From the NCBI GenBank assembly GCA_030622125.1, contig JAUXGM010000003.1, forward strand, positions 1 through 35,360: DNA of 35,360 nucleotides, given 5' to 3'. Positions 1 to 9,017 of this stretch are shown here, piece after piece; the stretch's first letter is position 1, and each line of letters starts with the position of its first letter. The position numbers and the translations under genes are program-made. This DNA is from a bacterium. GTDB taxonomy: Bacteria > AUK180. The notes below the pieces were generated by a model. The model was not told the origin of the DNA. It saw nothing but the letters and a program-made list of their open reading frames with translations, and did no database searches.

Positions 1-152
1 CTCAGAATGACCCCGTATTTAAAAGTTCAAGGTCAAAAGTCGAAGGTCGAAGGTTTACCCAGTACCGTGAAACTGGTGCGGGGTTAAAAGGTTCAAGGAA
101 AAAGAATAAAGAACAAAGGATGAAAATCGGGATACGGGGTAAACTCCATACA

Positions 153-200
153 AATGAATAATGAAGAATGAATAATGAAAAATGAATAATGAAGAATAAA
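153..200 (+). repeat. 14-bp tandem repeat (AATGAATAATGAAG/A, ~3.4 units)
   Basis: Units at 153, 167, 181; the 16-mer caaatgaataatgaag recurs inverted near 18770-18785. Confidence 0.85.
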
Positions 201-282
201 AAAAAAGATGGATTCCTGCCGGAGTTTCATATTAGCTATTTAGAATTTCGCAAATGCCTCTTATTGACTTAAATTTTATTTT

Positions 283-471
283 ATGATAAAATCGGATATG
301 TTTAAAGGAATTAAGGAAAATTTTTTAATGCTTGGCGAATATATACTTTTTTTAGTAAAAAGTAAAAAGTTTTGGCTTATCCCTCTCATTATATTTATTG
401 TTATATTTGCATTATTGGTTGTCGCCGCCAATATCTCACCATTCTTGCCATTTGTTTATACTTTGTTTTAA
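283..471 (+). CDS. DUF5989-like small membrane protein (carbamoyltransferase-associated)
   Basis: 62 aa; hydrophobic core and motif 'LGEYILFLVKSKKFWLIPLIIFIVIFALLVVAAN.SPFLPFVYTLF' resemble the DUF5989 pattern; directly precedes a carbamoyltransferase as is typical. Confidence 0.8.
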   Translation: MIKSDMFKGIKENFLMLGEYILFLVKSKKFWLIPLIIFIVIFALLVVAANISPFLPFVYTLF

Positions 472-678
472 ATGAAGTCTTTTTTTAAGAAAGTTCTTAA
501 TATTCTATCCTTGATAGAGACACATATTTTTTTGGGGATACTTTATTTTATCATCATTGGAATCTTTAAATTATTTTACCTTTTATTTTCATTATTAAAA
601 GAAAATCCTTCTCATACGAACTACAAAAAATTTAAGAAAGAAAAAGTAAACCTAAGGGCATTGAAACGAGGATTTTGA
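472..678 (+). CDS. Small single-pass membrane protein of carbamoyltransferase cluster
   Basis: 68 aa, one hydrophobic helix and basic C-terminus; abuts the preceding gene and overlaps the start of the carbamoyltransferase. Confidence 0.6.
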   Translation: MKSFFKKVLNILSLIETHIFLGILYFIIIGIFKLFYLLFSLLKENPSHTNYKKFKKEKVNLRALKRGF

Positions 679-2345
679 TGTATATTCTTGGAATATCGGC
701 ATTCTATCATGACTCTACGGCAGCCCTTTTAAAAGATGGAAAGATCGTTGCAGCAGCAGCCGAAGAAAGATTTTCAGGCAGGAAACATGATCATAGCTTT
801 CCCGATAAGGCAGTAGATTTCTGCTTAAAATTTGAAAAAATCAAAAAAGAGGATATAGACTACATTGTTTTTTATGAAAAGCCGATTATAAAATTTGATA
901 GAATACTTGATACCCATCTTAAAAATTACCCGTTTGCATATAAACTTTTTTCTTATGCAATTCCTCTTTGGGTAAAGAAAAAATTAAAAATAAAGTTTTT
1001 AATTAAAGATAAACTCGGGAAATTTCCTCTTTTTACAAGACATCACATCTCACATTCGGCAAGTGCTTATTATCTTTCCGGATTTTCGGAAAGTGCGGTC
1101 ATTACCTTTGATAGTGTTGGCGAATGGAACACTCTTTCAATCGGTATCGGAAGGGGGAATAAGTTGAATATTCTGAAAACAATTGATTTTCCGGATTCAC
1201 TTGGACTCTTATATTCAACGGTTACCGCATTTCTCGGATTTAAAGTGAATAACGGTGAGGGAAAGGTTATGGGTCTTGCCTCTTATGGAAAACCTATATA
1301 TAAGGAGAAGTTCAAGAAGCTGATCACGGTATTTTCCGATGGCAGTTTTAGGTTGAAAAAAAGTTATTTTGCCTATTCTTATTCCGATAGAATGTATTCA
1401 AAAAAAATTGTTAAGCTTTTTGGCGATCCGAGAAAACCGGAGGGAACTATCACAAAAAGGGACAAAGACTTAGCGGCAACACTACAATGGCTGCTTGAGG
1501 ATATCGCTCTAAAAATAGTAAGACATACCAAAGAGATCACTAAAATGGATAATCTTTCGTTAAGCGGTGGTGTTGTTCTGAATTCCGTAATGAATGGAAA
1601 GATATTAAAAAGCGGAATTTTCAATAAATATTTCTTTCTGCCGATTGGCGGGGATGGCGGAGCATCTGTCGGTGGTGCCCTCTATTTATGGCGAAATGTT
1701 CTCAATAATAATTACAATGAACCGCTTTCTTCTCTCTATTTCGGTCCCAAATATTCCGATGAAGAGATACTGACTACAATAAAAAATTATAAATTGAACT
1801 ATAAAACAACTGCTGATATCAATGAATATATTGCGGATATGTTGATCGAACAAAAGATCATCGGTTGGTTTCAAGGTAGAATGGAACTTGGACAACGGGC
1901 ACTTGGGAACAGATCGATACTTGCCGATCCCCGAAATCCGAAAATGAAGGATATTATTAACGGTAAAGTCAAGCATAGAGAATCATTTAGACCCTTTGCT
2001 CCATCTATGTTGGAAGAAAAATTTGCCGAATATTTTGGTATAGAAGACGCCTTCTCTCCTTATATGATCTTATGTCTCCCCGTTTTAAAAAATAAAGTGG
2101 ACTTTCCCGCTGCAATACATATTGATGGAACTGCAAGGATTCAAACGGTAAACAAAAAAGATAATAAAAAATATTATGATCTTATCGACAATTTTTATAA
2201 AAAGACGGGGATCCCTGTAATTCTAAATACCTCATTTAATGTTCGAGGCAAACCAATTGTTTGTTCTCCGGAGGATGCTGTTTTGACCTTTTTGAGAACG
2301 GAAATTGATATTCTTGTAATGGGAGATCTTATTATTGAAAAATGA
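678..2345 (+). CDS. Carbamoyltransferase (NodU/CmcH family)
   Basis: N-term 'ILGISAFYHDSTAALLKDGKIVAAAAEERFSGRKHD', 'SLSGGVVLNSVMNGKI', 'GWFQGRMELGQRALGNRSILADPR', 'FRPFAPSML', 'NTSFNVRGKPIVCSPEDA'; track starts at TTG 675, ATG at 678 overlapping the upstream stop is more likely. Confidence 0.95.
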   Translation: MYILGISAFYHDSTAALLKDGKIVAAAAEERFSGRKHDHSFPDKAVDFCLKFEKIKKEDIDYIVFYEKPIIKFDRILDTHLKNYPFAYKLFSYAIPLWVKKKLKIKFLIKDKLGKFPLFTRHHISHSASAYYLSGFSESAVITFDSVGEWNTLSIGIGRGNKLNILKTIDFPDSLGLLYSTVTAFLGFKVNNGEGKVMGLASYGKPIYKEKFKKLITVFSDGSFRLKKSYFAYSYSDRMYSKKIVKLFGDPRKPEGTITKRDKDLAATLQWLLEDIALKIVRHTKEITKMDNLSLSGGVVLNSVMNGKILKSGIFNKYFFLPIGGDGGASVGGALYLWRNVLNNNYNEPLSSLYFGPKYSDEEILTTIKNYKLNYKTTADINEYIADMLIEQKIIGWFQGRMELGQRALGNRSILADPRNPKMKDIINGKVKHRESFRPFAPSMLEEKFAEYFGIEDAFSPYMILCLPVLKNKVDFPAAIHIDGTARIQTVNKKDNKKYYDLIDNFYKKTGIPVILNTSFNVRGKPIVCSPEDAVLTFLRTEIDILVMGDLIIEK

Positions 2346-5300
2346 AAGGTAAATTTTTATTGATCATCTCCTTTTTTACTCTAATGATCGGTTTTTCCGA
2401 AAGAATCACAAATTATACGGGAAATGAGATATATCCCGTATTAAGGAAGAATCTCTATTTTATAATGTATGATAAAAATAATGTTTCAATAATCAGGAGA
2501 AGTAAAGAGGGAGAATTAAAGATCATAAAAGATGAATATATTCTTCCGGCAGGATTTGATGTTAGTCAAAATGAAGAAAGAATGTTGTGGGTATCCAATA
2601 AAGTGGATTCCCGCGGGGTTTTGAAACTACATAATTTTAAAACAAAAAAAGATATAACCATTGAAACCGGTAAAGGCATTGAAGGAGTCTGCTTTATTAC
2701 AAATGATCAGATCGCATATTCCGCCGATAAGAAGATCTATGTTTATAATATCAGAGATAAAAAGAAGATAATGTTGGGAAACGGTTTATGCCCTTTTTAT
2801 TACAATTTTCACCTGATCTTTTCATTCGGAAACAACATTTACAGCTATTCATTTAAAGAAAAGGTAACCAAAACCATTTACGAGAATAATAAGCCGATTT
2901 ACTATCCGATCAAGAATAATGCATATCTCTATTTTATAGAAAAAAATCCAAACACTACATATCTTATCTACGATCAAAGGAAAGTAAAACTTTTTTCCTC
3001 TGATCTGCCGACCGTAACCTTGAATTCATCCAAAGATAAGATCATTGCCTCCCGCAAATTTAATAATTATGATATCATTATATCGGAGACTACGGGTGAT
3101 ATTCCCATTTTTAAGAATTTATCCGAAATAGATCAATTTCTATTCAAAAACGATCTGGATAAGATGCGTGCTTACGATAGGCATATTACAATAAATGGTA
3201 TAGAGCCGAATATTGTAAAACGATTATTTTTTATGTCGATAAAAAATAAATTAAAAAAAAGGGCACATAATTATCTTGGAATGTTAAAGGAAGATATTGA
3301 TTACGATGAATACATTTATTATAATTTTCTCTACCGCTATATATTTGGGAATATCGGACTTTCCGAGTTTAAAAAAATAGAGATAAATAAAAAATATAAA
3401 GAGAAGATGGATATTCTCTATGCAAACTATCTTTTTAATCTTAAAATGTATGATAAAGCATTGCTTGCATTTAAGGAGATCAAAGAAAAAACTAAAAATA
3501 AAAATATACTTTTCTCATCCAATTATAATCTTGCAAGTATATATTGTCATTTTGGTGATCTTTGGGAGAATATCTCTCTTTGGCAGGTATTTTTTTCAAG
3601 GCTTTCGACCAAACAGTTGAAAAGGTATTATGAAATATTAATTAAAGCGTTTGATTCCGATATGATCACACTCTGGGAAAAAATATATTTTGCCGAGCTT
3701 TTTAAAGGCGGTAAGGAAATTGATTTTGTTAAAGCAACTATATTTTATAAAAATCACTTTTATGATCATGCGGAAGATATCTTAAAAAATTATATCGATG
3801 AGGATTCAACCTTTCTAAAATTAAAGATCGCCGTCTCCAAAAAAGACCTGACCAATATATCTAAATATTACGGCAATCTCAAAGATAAAAAAATACCGGC
3901 ACAAAAGGAGATCCTTACCCTCTTGAATGTTAACTCAATATTTTCAGAAAAAAATGATCGTTTATTAAAATTTTTATACAATCTTTTCCCTGATGATTTT
4001 AGAGTTACATTCTGGTATTTTTTCTACCTTTCAAAAAATGACCCTTCATATATGAAAATAATTATGAAACATTTAAGTAAAAATGATCGGATTGTTGATT
4101 TTAAACGGTTCTTATACGGTTTTCTCTCCGGAAATCGGTTGTATTCACTATTTTACCTTTATAAAACAGTAAAAAAATGGGAAAATCCTATTGTATTTGC
4201 AATTGCCGGGGTCTATGAATATAAAAATTCAAATTATGAAAAAGCAAAAAATTATCTTTTAAAGGCTTATATGCTGAGTAACGATGATTTTTACTACATA
4301 AACAGTATTATTCTTTCATATTTAGGGAAGGTATTTTATCGACTTGAGGATTATGAAAATCTTAACTATTACCTTTCAATAAAATATGATAAATACGATT
4401 ACTTTCTGAATTCAAACGAAAAGGTTGATACTGCGATAGTTTATGCCCGAACACTTCATATACTGGGAAAAAGTGACGAATCTATCAAACTTCTTGAAGA
4501 ATTGGCAGCGGAAATTGAAATACTGTCACAAAAGATAAAACTCTACTCTTATATTGCATTTTTGGCATATATAACTAAGGACTATAACAAATCATTGGTA
4601 TATACATTGAAATTGATCAATGAAAAAGAAAAAATTCAAAAAAGTAACTTTACACTGGAATATAAACTTATCGGCAATATCTATCTAAAACTTAAAGATT
4701 ACAGATCGGCGGAATCTATTTATATGAGATCATTGGAAGAGTTAAAGACATTTAAACAAATCTCAAAAAAATCTTTGTTCGTTTTTTCGGCATTTGTTAA
4801 TTTAGGTGGCGGAAAAAATGATCTTTCACAAGGAAAACTCAAGAAAAATATTAAAAAAGAGATCTATAATAACTTGATCACAACCTATTCCTATCTTTCA
4901 GAGTATAAAGAAGCACAAAACTATCTTGAGAAAAGAATGGAATTATTATCAAAAAAAGAAAGAAAAAATATAAAAATGGCGATCAGTTATAATCATTTTG
5001 GAATAAATAGCATGAATGACCGAGATCTCGCAAAAGCAATATATTATTTCAAACAAAGTTTTAGTATGCTGAACAGCTTAAAAATTGGTAATGGTCTTAT
5101 AGAAAATCTTGTAAATTTATACGATGCAGAATTTTTGTCTAAAAATTCTAATACCGATATTCCTTTTTCTAAATTCATTACGATCATTGATCGGAATAAT
5201 TACGATAACGATCATCTTGCATTACTTTTCTTTTTAAGAACATTGATAGAGATTGATAAGATTCCTTTTTTTAATATTGAAAAATTTGAAGCTACCATAT

Positions 5301-8300
5301 TAAATTATGAAAGGCGATTTAAAAATATTATTATTCTTGAAAGATACATTGATGACCTATTGGAAAATGGTTCTATATCGGATAAAAAAGCAAAAGCACT
5401 CGTTTATCTTGCTAAATACGCTATTGCAAAAACAACGGGAAGCTGTGATGGTCAAAACTTAAAAATAGGAATAAAGATATTAAAAAAAATTCCGCTGAAT
5501 AGTTTATTATGGTATTTTTATTATTTAAACGGTGAGATTGACAATGCTTATGAAGCACTCTTGAGTACAATGGAAAAGATACCGTCTTCTTTACTTGATA
5601 CGGCGGGAATGCTTTTAGAAGATATTTCAAGGAAACAATTAAAAAATGGTGATCTTAAGAATTATATCCTTACAAAGGAATATGAAAGAGAATTACCGTT
5701 CTTTAATTCGGTAGTGGATCAAGAATGGCTTTTTCCCAAAGAACTTCAAAATATTTATTATAAGAATGTTGTTTATCTAAAAAACAAACTTCTTTCTTCC
5801 AATGGATTTTCAAATCGTGATTATGACAGCCTGGAAAATGAAATTGAAAATAACAAGAACTCAGCAGTAAATTTTTTCATACATCCCTTTTCTTATCCTA
5901 TTGATACTCTTTTAAATGAGTTTAAAGACTCAAAAATACTATTTATTGATGAAAAAAATAAAAATTACATTCTCTTTCAGAATAGTAAATTTAAGATAGT
6001 AAATGAATTGGTCAACACTGATTATCAGGTGATCTACTCGGGTAATATGCCGGTAAATACACCGTTTGGGGTTAGTTTAAATATGCTTTATCTATCAAAG
6101 ATCAATTTTAACTATAATCCGGCAGTGACGATCACAATAACAGAGACTACAAAAAATATCTCCGGGTATGGTGTTATATATGCGGATAAATTAGGGATCG
6201 ACCAAAACCATAATTTTGGGATCGGAAATATTAAACTAAAAACTCTAATGCAATCACACCAGGTTCCCTATCATCTTTTTTTTAATGATTTTCCGAGTTT
6301 AAATGAGATCAATATGACATATCCCATTCTTATTCTATCCGGATTTTCTACTCTATCAACGAATGTTGAGAACTTTAATATAGATAATTTTGAAAGAAAA
6401 AATAAATTTGATGCTTTGAAAAATTCAGGAAAAGATCTGTGTTTTGCCGGATACAGAGGGATAGAGGAAGAAAAAATTGAAGATTTTACGAACAACAGGA
6501 TACAAGAACTTTTAGGTCTTGCAATTGACAATTATAAAAAGAAAAAATGGGGGCTTTCTACTGTTTATTTTCAGAATCTCATCAATATCTATGGCAATCC
6601 ATTGGAGAATAATCAAAAACTGAAGATTTATTCCTATTTTATAAATTCACTTTACCACAGTAAAAAATATGATATTGGAATTTTTTACCTTGATAGAATT
6701 ATAAGATTTATTGAAAAAGATGAGCAACATGAGAAGCTGCGATATAAATTTCTCAATAAACTCATTTCATTTTATAATGCAAAAAAGGACTTTGGAAAGG
6801 CACTGAAAACAGCACAAAGGCTTCAGGATATATTCAAGGATGATCTGTCATATATAATGCCCATACTATTGAATCAGGTGGTGCTTCTTGAAGCAAATGG
6901 ATATTATGAAAAGGCATTTCAAATTTCAAGCCGTATTTTTGAACTTGATAAAAATAAGAAAAGTAAGTATTCTGCACAAATTACCTTAACATATGCCCAT
7001 TTTTTATATCTTTTTCAAAAGGATTTAATTCGCTCAAAAGAACTTTTTGAAAGGGGACTGAATATGGATATTGAAGATACCGGCGGTGAAAATATCTCAA
7101 AATTTCTGTTTGAATATTTAAAGAATCTTATTGATATCGGAGAATTTGGCATTGAAAAAAAAATTGAACAGTATAAAAAATACATAGATGATGAGGATGG
7201 ATTTACCTCAGTAATCGGAATGGCTGCTTTAAAGAGGGGAGATCTACTAAAAGTAAAGGAAATAATTGACAAATTGTTACTTGGAAAAGTTCGTGATAAA
7301 TGTGCAGGGTATAATTTATCGGGGCTTCTCAATTTTTTGTTGAGGAATTTTGCAAAAGCTCAAAAAGACTTTGAAAAAGCAAAGGAATATGCCGTAAAAT
7401 CTAAAAATGAGAATGATATTATCAATATAAGGTCAAATATTGCGCTATTAAATATTGCCGCAGGGAATTTTCAAAAAGCGTTAGATGTAGTGAGTGATAT
7501 CCTGAAAAAAGATAGAAAAAAAGGGAAGATAACGGATATTTTATATGATCTTAGATTACTTGTTGTTATCAAAGACGGATTGCATCAGAAGAATACAAAT
7601 ATTTGTAATGAAATGCTTGACCTCTCCTTAAAACACGGCTATAAAAATTACGAAAATTTTGCAATTTATATGTTGGTGAAAAATAAAAGTTCAAAAAAAA
7701 GAAATATTGCTCTAAAGAATTTTTTAAAGAAAAACATAACCGATCTTTTAAGGGTAGAGATACTTTATAAACTTGCTCAAAAAGATAAAAAATATTATGA
7801 AGAACTTTTTGAAATAATTTTAAAACAAGACAACATTACCAATATTGATATTGTCAAAAATGGTTTCACATTCGATCTTGATAAGATATTGGCGAACTAC
7901 CTTGAAAATATTGATCCGCAAAAAGCACTTTTAAAATATTACTATTTTCAATTGAAAAAAAGGTACGATTATGATCATATAGTTGAGCTTTTTAATGAGC
8001 ATTGTGTTAATGGTTATCAGATAGTTATTTTAAAAAATAAAATATTTACTTTTAATATCAAAGATAACAAAATTGAAAGAAGAGTAGAAAAATTTGATAG
8101 ATCCGAATTTGAACACAATTGGAGAGATTTAATAACGAACATTGAAGCTTTTTCCGATCTGAGTAGTTATAAGAATTATTTTTCCTCACTCTTATTTAAG
8201 CATATAGAGGAAAGTAATTTTAATTTATTCATTGCTCCGACACTTCTTTTCTTTCCCTTTTCGATCTTTGAAAACAAAGCCATAACCCTTTACGCCTATC

Positions 8301-8734
8301 CATTCTATCAAAAAAAAGCAAAGATCAATAACGACAGTTCTTTTATTTCAGATGATACATCTTATAATAATGATCTTAAAAAATATCTAAAGAAAGGTTA
8401 TTTTGTTTTATTGGATCAAGGAGAGTTTAACAATATCAATCCATATTTGTCAAAATACGGTGATCTTACATTGAAAGAAACAATGAATGCAAAATTATTG
8501 ATTGTAAAAATAAATCGTTCCACTTCTCTTAATAACAATATTCTCCCGTATTTTTCAACTTACGACCACATTGTATTTCTATATGGCTGTAAAGGTGATG
8601 AGAGTTACTATGCGGTGTTTTTAAGGAAGCTTTTTGAAAATAACCTGAATGAAAAAAATGCCGTAGAATATATGAGAAAGAAATACACATTCCCCCGATA
8701 CTATTCTCTCTTTAATTTTATTACAAATAGATGA
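2342..8734 (+). CDS. Giant secreted TPR protein with N-terminal propeller-like region and two degenerate CHAT-like domains
   Basis: 2130 aa; signal-peptide-like N-terminus; beta-rich ~250 aa then many TPR-like helical pairs; C-terminus 'FNLFIAPTLLFFPFSIF...YFVLLDQGEFNNINPYLS...LTLKETMNAKLLIVKINRST...YDHIVFLYGCKGDESYYAVFLRKLFENNLNEKNAVEYMRKKY' follows the CHAT layout; ATGA overlap with carbamoyltransferase. Confidence 0.75.
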   Translation: MKGKFLLIISFFTLMIGFSERITNYTGNEIYPVLRKNLYFIMYDKNNVSIIRRSKEGELKIIKDEYILPAGFDVSQNEERMLWVSNKVDSRGVLKLHNFKTKKDITIETGKGIEGVCFITNDQIAYSADKKIYVYNIRDKKKIMLGNGLCPFYYNFHLIFSFGNNIYSYSFKEKVTKTIYENNKPIYYPIKNNAYLYFIEKNPNTTYLIYDQRKVKLFSSDLPTVTLNSSKDKIIASRKFNNYDIIISETTGDIPIFKNLSEIDQFLFKNDLDKMRAYDRHITINGIEPNIVKRLFFMSIKNKLKKRAHNYLGMLKEDIDYDEYIYYNFLYRYIFGNIGLSEFKKIEINKKYKEKMDILYANYLFNLKMYDKALLAFKEIKEKTKNKNILFSSNYNLASIYCHFGDLWENISLWQVFFSRLSTKQLKRYYEILIKAFDSDMITLWEKIYFAELFKGGKEIDFVKATIFYKNHFYDHAEDILKNYIDEDSTFLKLKIAVSKKDLTNISKYYGNLKDKKIPAQKEILTLLNVNSIFSEKNDRLLKFLYNLFPDDFRVTFWYFFYLSKNDPSYMKIIMKHLSKNDRIVDFKRFLYGFLSGNRLYSLFYLYKTVKKWENPIVFAIAGVYEYKNSNYEKAKNYLLKAYMLSNDDFYYINSIILSYLGKVFYRLEDYENLNYYLSIKYDKYDYFLNSNEKVDTAIVYARTLHILGKSDESIKLLEELAAEIEILSQKIKLYSYIAFLAYITKDYNKSLVYTLKLINEKEKIQKSNFTLEYKLIGNIYLKLKDYRSAESIYMRSLEELKTFKQISKKSLFVFSAFVNLGGGKNDLSQGKLKKNIKKEIYNNLITTYSYLSEYKEAQNYLEKRMELLSKKERKNIKMAISYNHFGINSMNDRDLAKAIYYFKQSFSMLNSLKIGNGLIENLVNLYDAEFLSKNSNTDIPFSKFITIIDRNNYDNDHLALLFFLRTLIEIDKIPFFNIEKFEATILNYERRFKNIIILERYIDDLLENGSISDKKAKALVYLAKYAIAKTTGSCDGQNLKIGIKILKKIPLNSLLWYFYYLNGEIDNAYEALLSTMEKIPSSLLDTAGMLLEDISRKQLKNGDLKNYILTKEYERELPFFNSVVDQEWLFPKELQNIYYKNVVYLKNKLLSSNGFSNRDYDSLENEIENNKNSAVNFFIHPFSYPIDTLLNEFKDSKILFIDEKNKNYILFQNSKFKIVNELVNTDYQVIYSGNMPVNTPFGVSLNMLYLSKINFNYNPAVTITITETTKNISGYGVIYADKLGIDQNHNFGIGNIKLKTLMQSHQVPYHLFFNDFPSLNEINMTYPILILSGFSTLSTNVENFNIDNFERKNKFDALKNSGKDLCFAGYRGIEEEKIEDFTNNRIQELLGLAIDNYKKKKWGLSTVYFQNLINIYGNPLENNQKLKIYSYFINSLYHSKKYDIGIFYLDRIIRFIEKDEQHEKLRYKFLNKLISFYNAKKDFGKALKTAQRLQDIFKDDLSYIMPILLNQVVLLEANGYYEKAFQISSRIFELDKNKKSKYSAQITLTYAHFLYLFQKDLIRSKELFERGLNMDIEDTGGENISKFLFEYLKNLIDIGEFGIEKKIEQYKKYIDDEDGFTSVIGMAALKRGDLLKVKEIIDKLLLGKVRDKCAGYNLSGLLNFLLRNFAKAQKDFEKAKEYAVKSKNENDIINIRSNIALLNIAAGNFQKALDVVSDILKKDRKKGKITDILYDLRLLVVIKDGLHQKNTNICNEMLDLSLKHGYKNYENFAIYMLVKNKSSKKRNIALKNFLKKNITDLLRVEILYKLAQKDKKYYEELFEIILKQDNITNIDIVKNGFTFDLDKILANYLENIDPQKALLKYYYFQLKKRYDYDHIVELFNEHCVNGYQIVILKNKIFTFNIKDNKIERRVEKFDRSEFEHNWRDLITNIEAFSDLSSYKNYFSSLLFKHIEESNFNLFIAPTLLFFPFSIFENKAITLYAYPFYQKKAKINNDSSFISDDTSYNNDLKKYLKKGYFVLLDQGEFNNINPYLSKYGDLTLKETMNAKLLIVKINRSTSLNNNILPYFSTYDHIVFLYGCKGDESYYAVFLRKLFENNLNEKNAVEYMRKKYTFPRYYSLFNFITNR

Positions 8735-8737
8735 CGG

Positions 8738-8920
8738 AATAGGGGAATAAGGGAATACAGAGGTTAGAGGTTCGAGGTTAGAGGTTAGTAAAAAAATATA
8801 AAAATCCGAAAAGCCATAAAAGAGGGACATACCTCATCAAACTGATTTTTTTTGTTGAGATGTGTCCCGGATTCTTCCTTAGATAACAATAGACCACCCG
8901 AAAACAATATAGCCAAAGGA
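8738..8920 (-). repeat. Dispersed hairpin repeat R1, copy 1 (inverted relative to copies 2 and 3)
   Basis: Reverse complement of copies at ~10469-10669 and ~29981-30116; imperfect hairpin 8824-8868 plus conserved arm 'AGATAACAATAGACCACCCGAAAAC'. Confidence 0.85.
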
Positions 8921-9017
8921 AATAGATTCAAAGATTCAGAAGAAAATGCACTGAAAACAGGCGGGGCATCCCTTTTCGTCTTGGGACACATCAAAAATTA
9001 CAAGCACCGTCCCCATT

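Noticed and set aside
153-200. CRISPR or regulatory iteron array
   Set aside because: 14-bp AT-rich tandem repeat with only ~3 units and no spacers or adjacent replication gene
1379-1976. Antisense ORFs of 81 and 96 aa inside the carbamoyltransferase
   Set aside because: Fully opposite to a strongly conserved gene; low-complexity translations without family motifs
6271-7332. Antisense ORFs (86 and 105 aa) within the giant TPR gene
   Set aside because: Mirror of AT-rich coding sequence; no RBS or recognisable domain
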